From Rhizophagus sp. LPA8_4_AMF (taxonomy: Eukaryota > Glomeromycota > Glomeromycetes > Glomerales > Glomeraceae), in the NCBI GenBank assembly GCA_021464525.1, contig JADRCO010000515.1:1-32067 (forward strand): a stretch of 32,067 nt of DNA. The letters run 5' to 3'. The translations under genes and the position numbers were made by a program. The notes under the pieces were generated by a model that worked only from the letters and a program-made list of their open reading frames with translations, did not search any database and was not told the DNA's origin. Positions 31,887-32,067 of this stretch are shown in pieces. Positions within the stretch are counted from its first letter, which is position 1, and each line of letters starts with the position of its first letter.

Positions 31887-32067
31887 ATTTCTCTTACTAA
31901 AAAAAAATTTTTTGTGCTTTTTCCCTTTTCTTATTACTTTAGAAATTTATGTATACACACATCAACATATATATATAACAGTCAGCGGTCATGTCATTTC
32001 TCTTGTTTTTACTAATAAAATTAAAAATTATAACTATAATTAATTCTAATATAACAAGATTTTTTTT
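31887..32067. other. 3' flank of the Mpo1-like gene
   Basis: AT-rich tail to the window end. An AATAAAATTAAA word near 32014-32025 could serve as polyadenylation signal. No further gene begins within the window. Confidence 0.45.

Overview
The window is AT-rich nuclear DNA from an intron-dense fungus. Introns are mostly about 50-110 bp with GT...AG ends, and She9/Mdm33, Arp10, a SAP-type membrane protein and an eL39 gene identify it as fungal. Decayed Crinkler-type and DNA-polymerase-B-type mobile fragments, the base composition and the gene structure resemble an arbuscular mycorrhizal fungus such as Rhizophagus. That taxonomic call is an inference, because no search could be run. All exon coordinates were joined by hand from reading phase, splice sites and recalled family motifs.

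Bases 1-7670 hold no intact gene. A pair of 23-bp terminal inverted repeats (216-238 and 5940-5962), each flanked by TA, frames a 5.75-kb element of pogo/Tc1-like design with no visible transposase. Inside it lie two tandem copies of a ~0.9-kb GC-richer unit, a tRNA-like sequence, an LTR-like block with an internal duplication, a GGGATTT-type minisatellite, and three 147-bp repeats that each carry a hairpin.

Bases 7671-9700 are a graveyard of broken coding fragments with more balanced base composition: an unidentified 130-aa ORF, a frameshifted Crinkler N-terminal header, an unidentified zinc-finger-like remnant, and pieces of a protein that normally accompanies DNA polymerase B in mobile elements.

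From 10317 to the end the region is orderly and gene-dense, with eleven genes: RWDD2-like RWD/DUF1115 protein (-), indoleamine 2,3-dioxygenase (-), SAP-domain membrane protein (-), Arp10-type dynactin actin-related protein (+), Dpy-30 motif COMPASS subunit (-), She9/Mdm33 (+), PDK1-type kinase (+), ribosomal protein eL39 (-), pyruvate kinase (+), a CCDC77-like coiled-coil protein (-), and an Mpo1/DUF962 membrane protein (+). From Arp10 onward they mostly alternate as convergent and divergent neighbours. They are unrelated housekeeping functions with no sign of a shared pathway. The less expected members are the CCDC77-like protein, whose animal relatives are centrosomal, and the uncharacterised SAP membrane protein.
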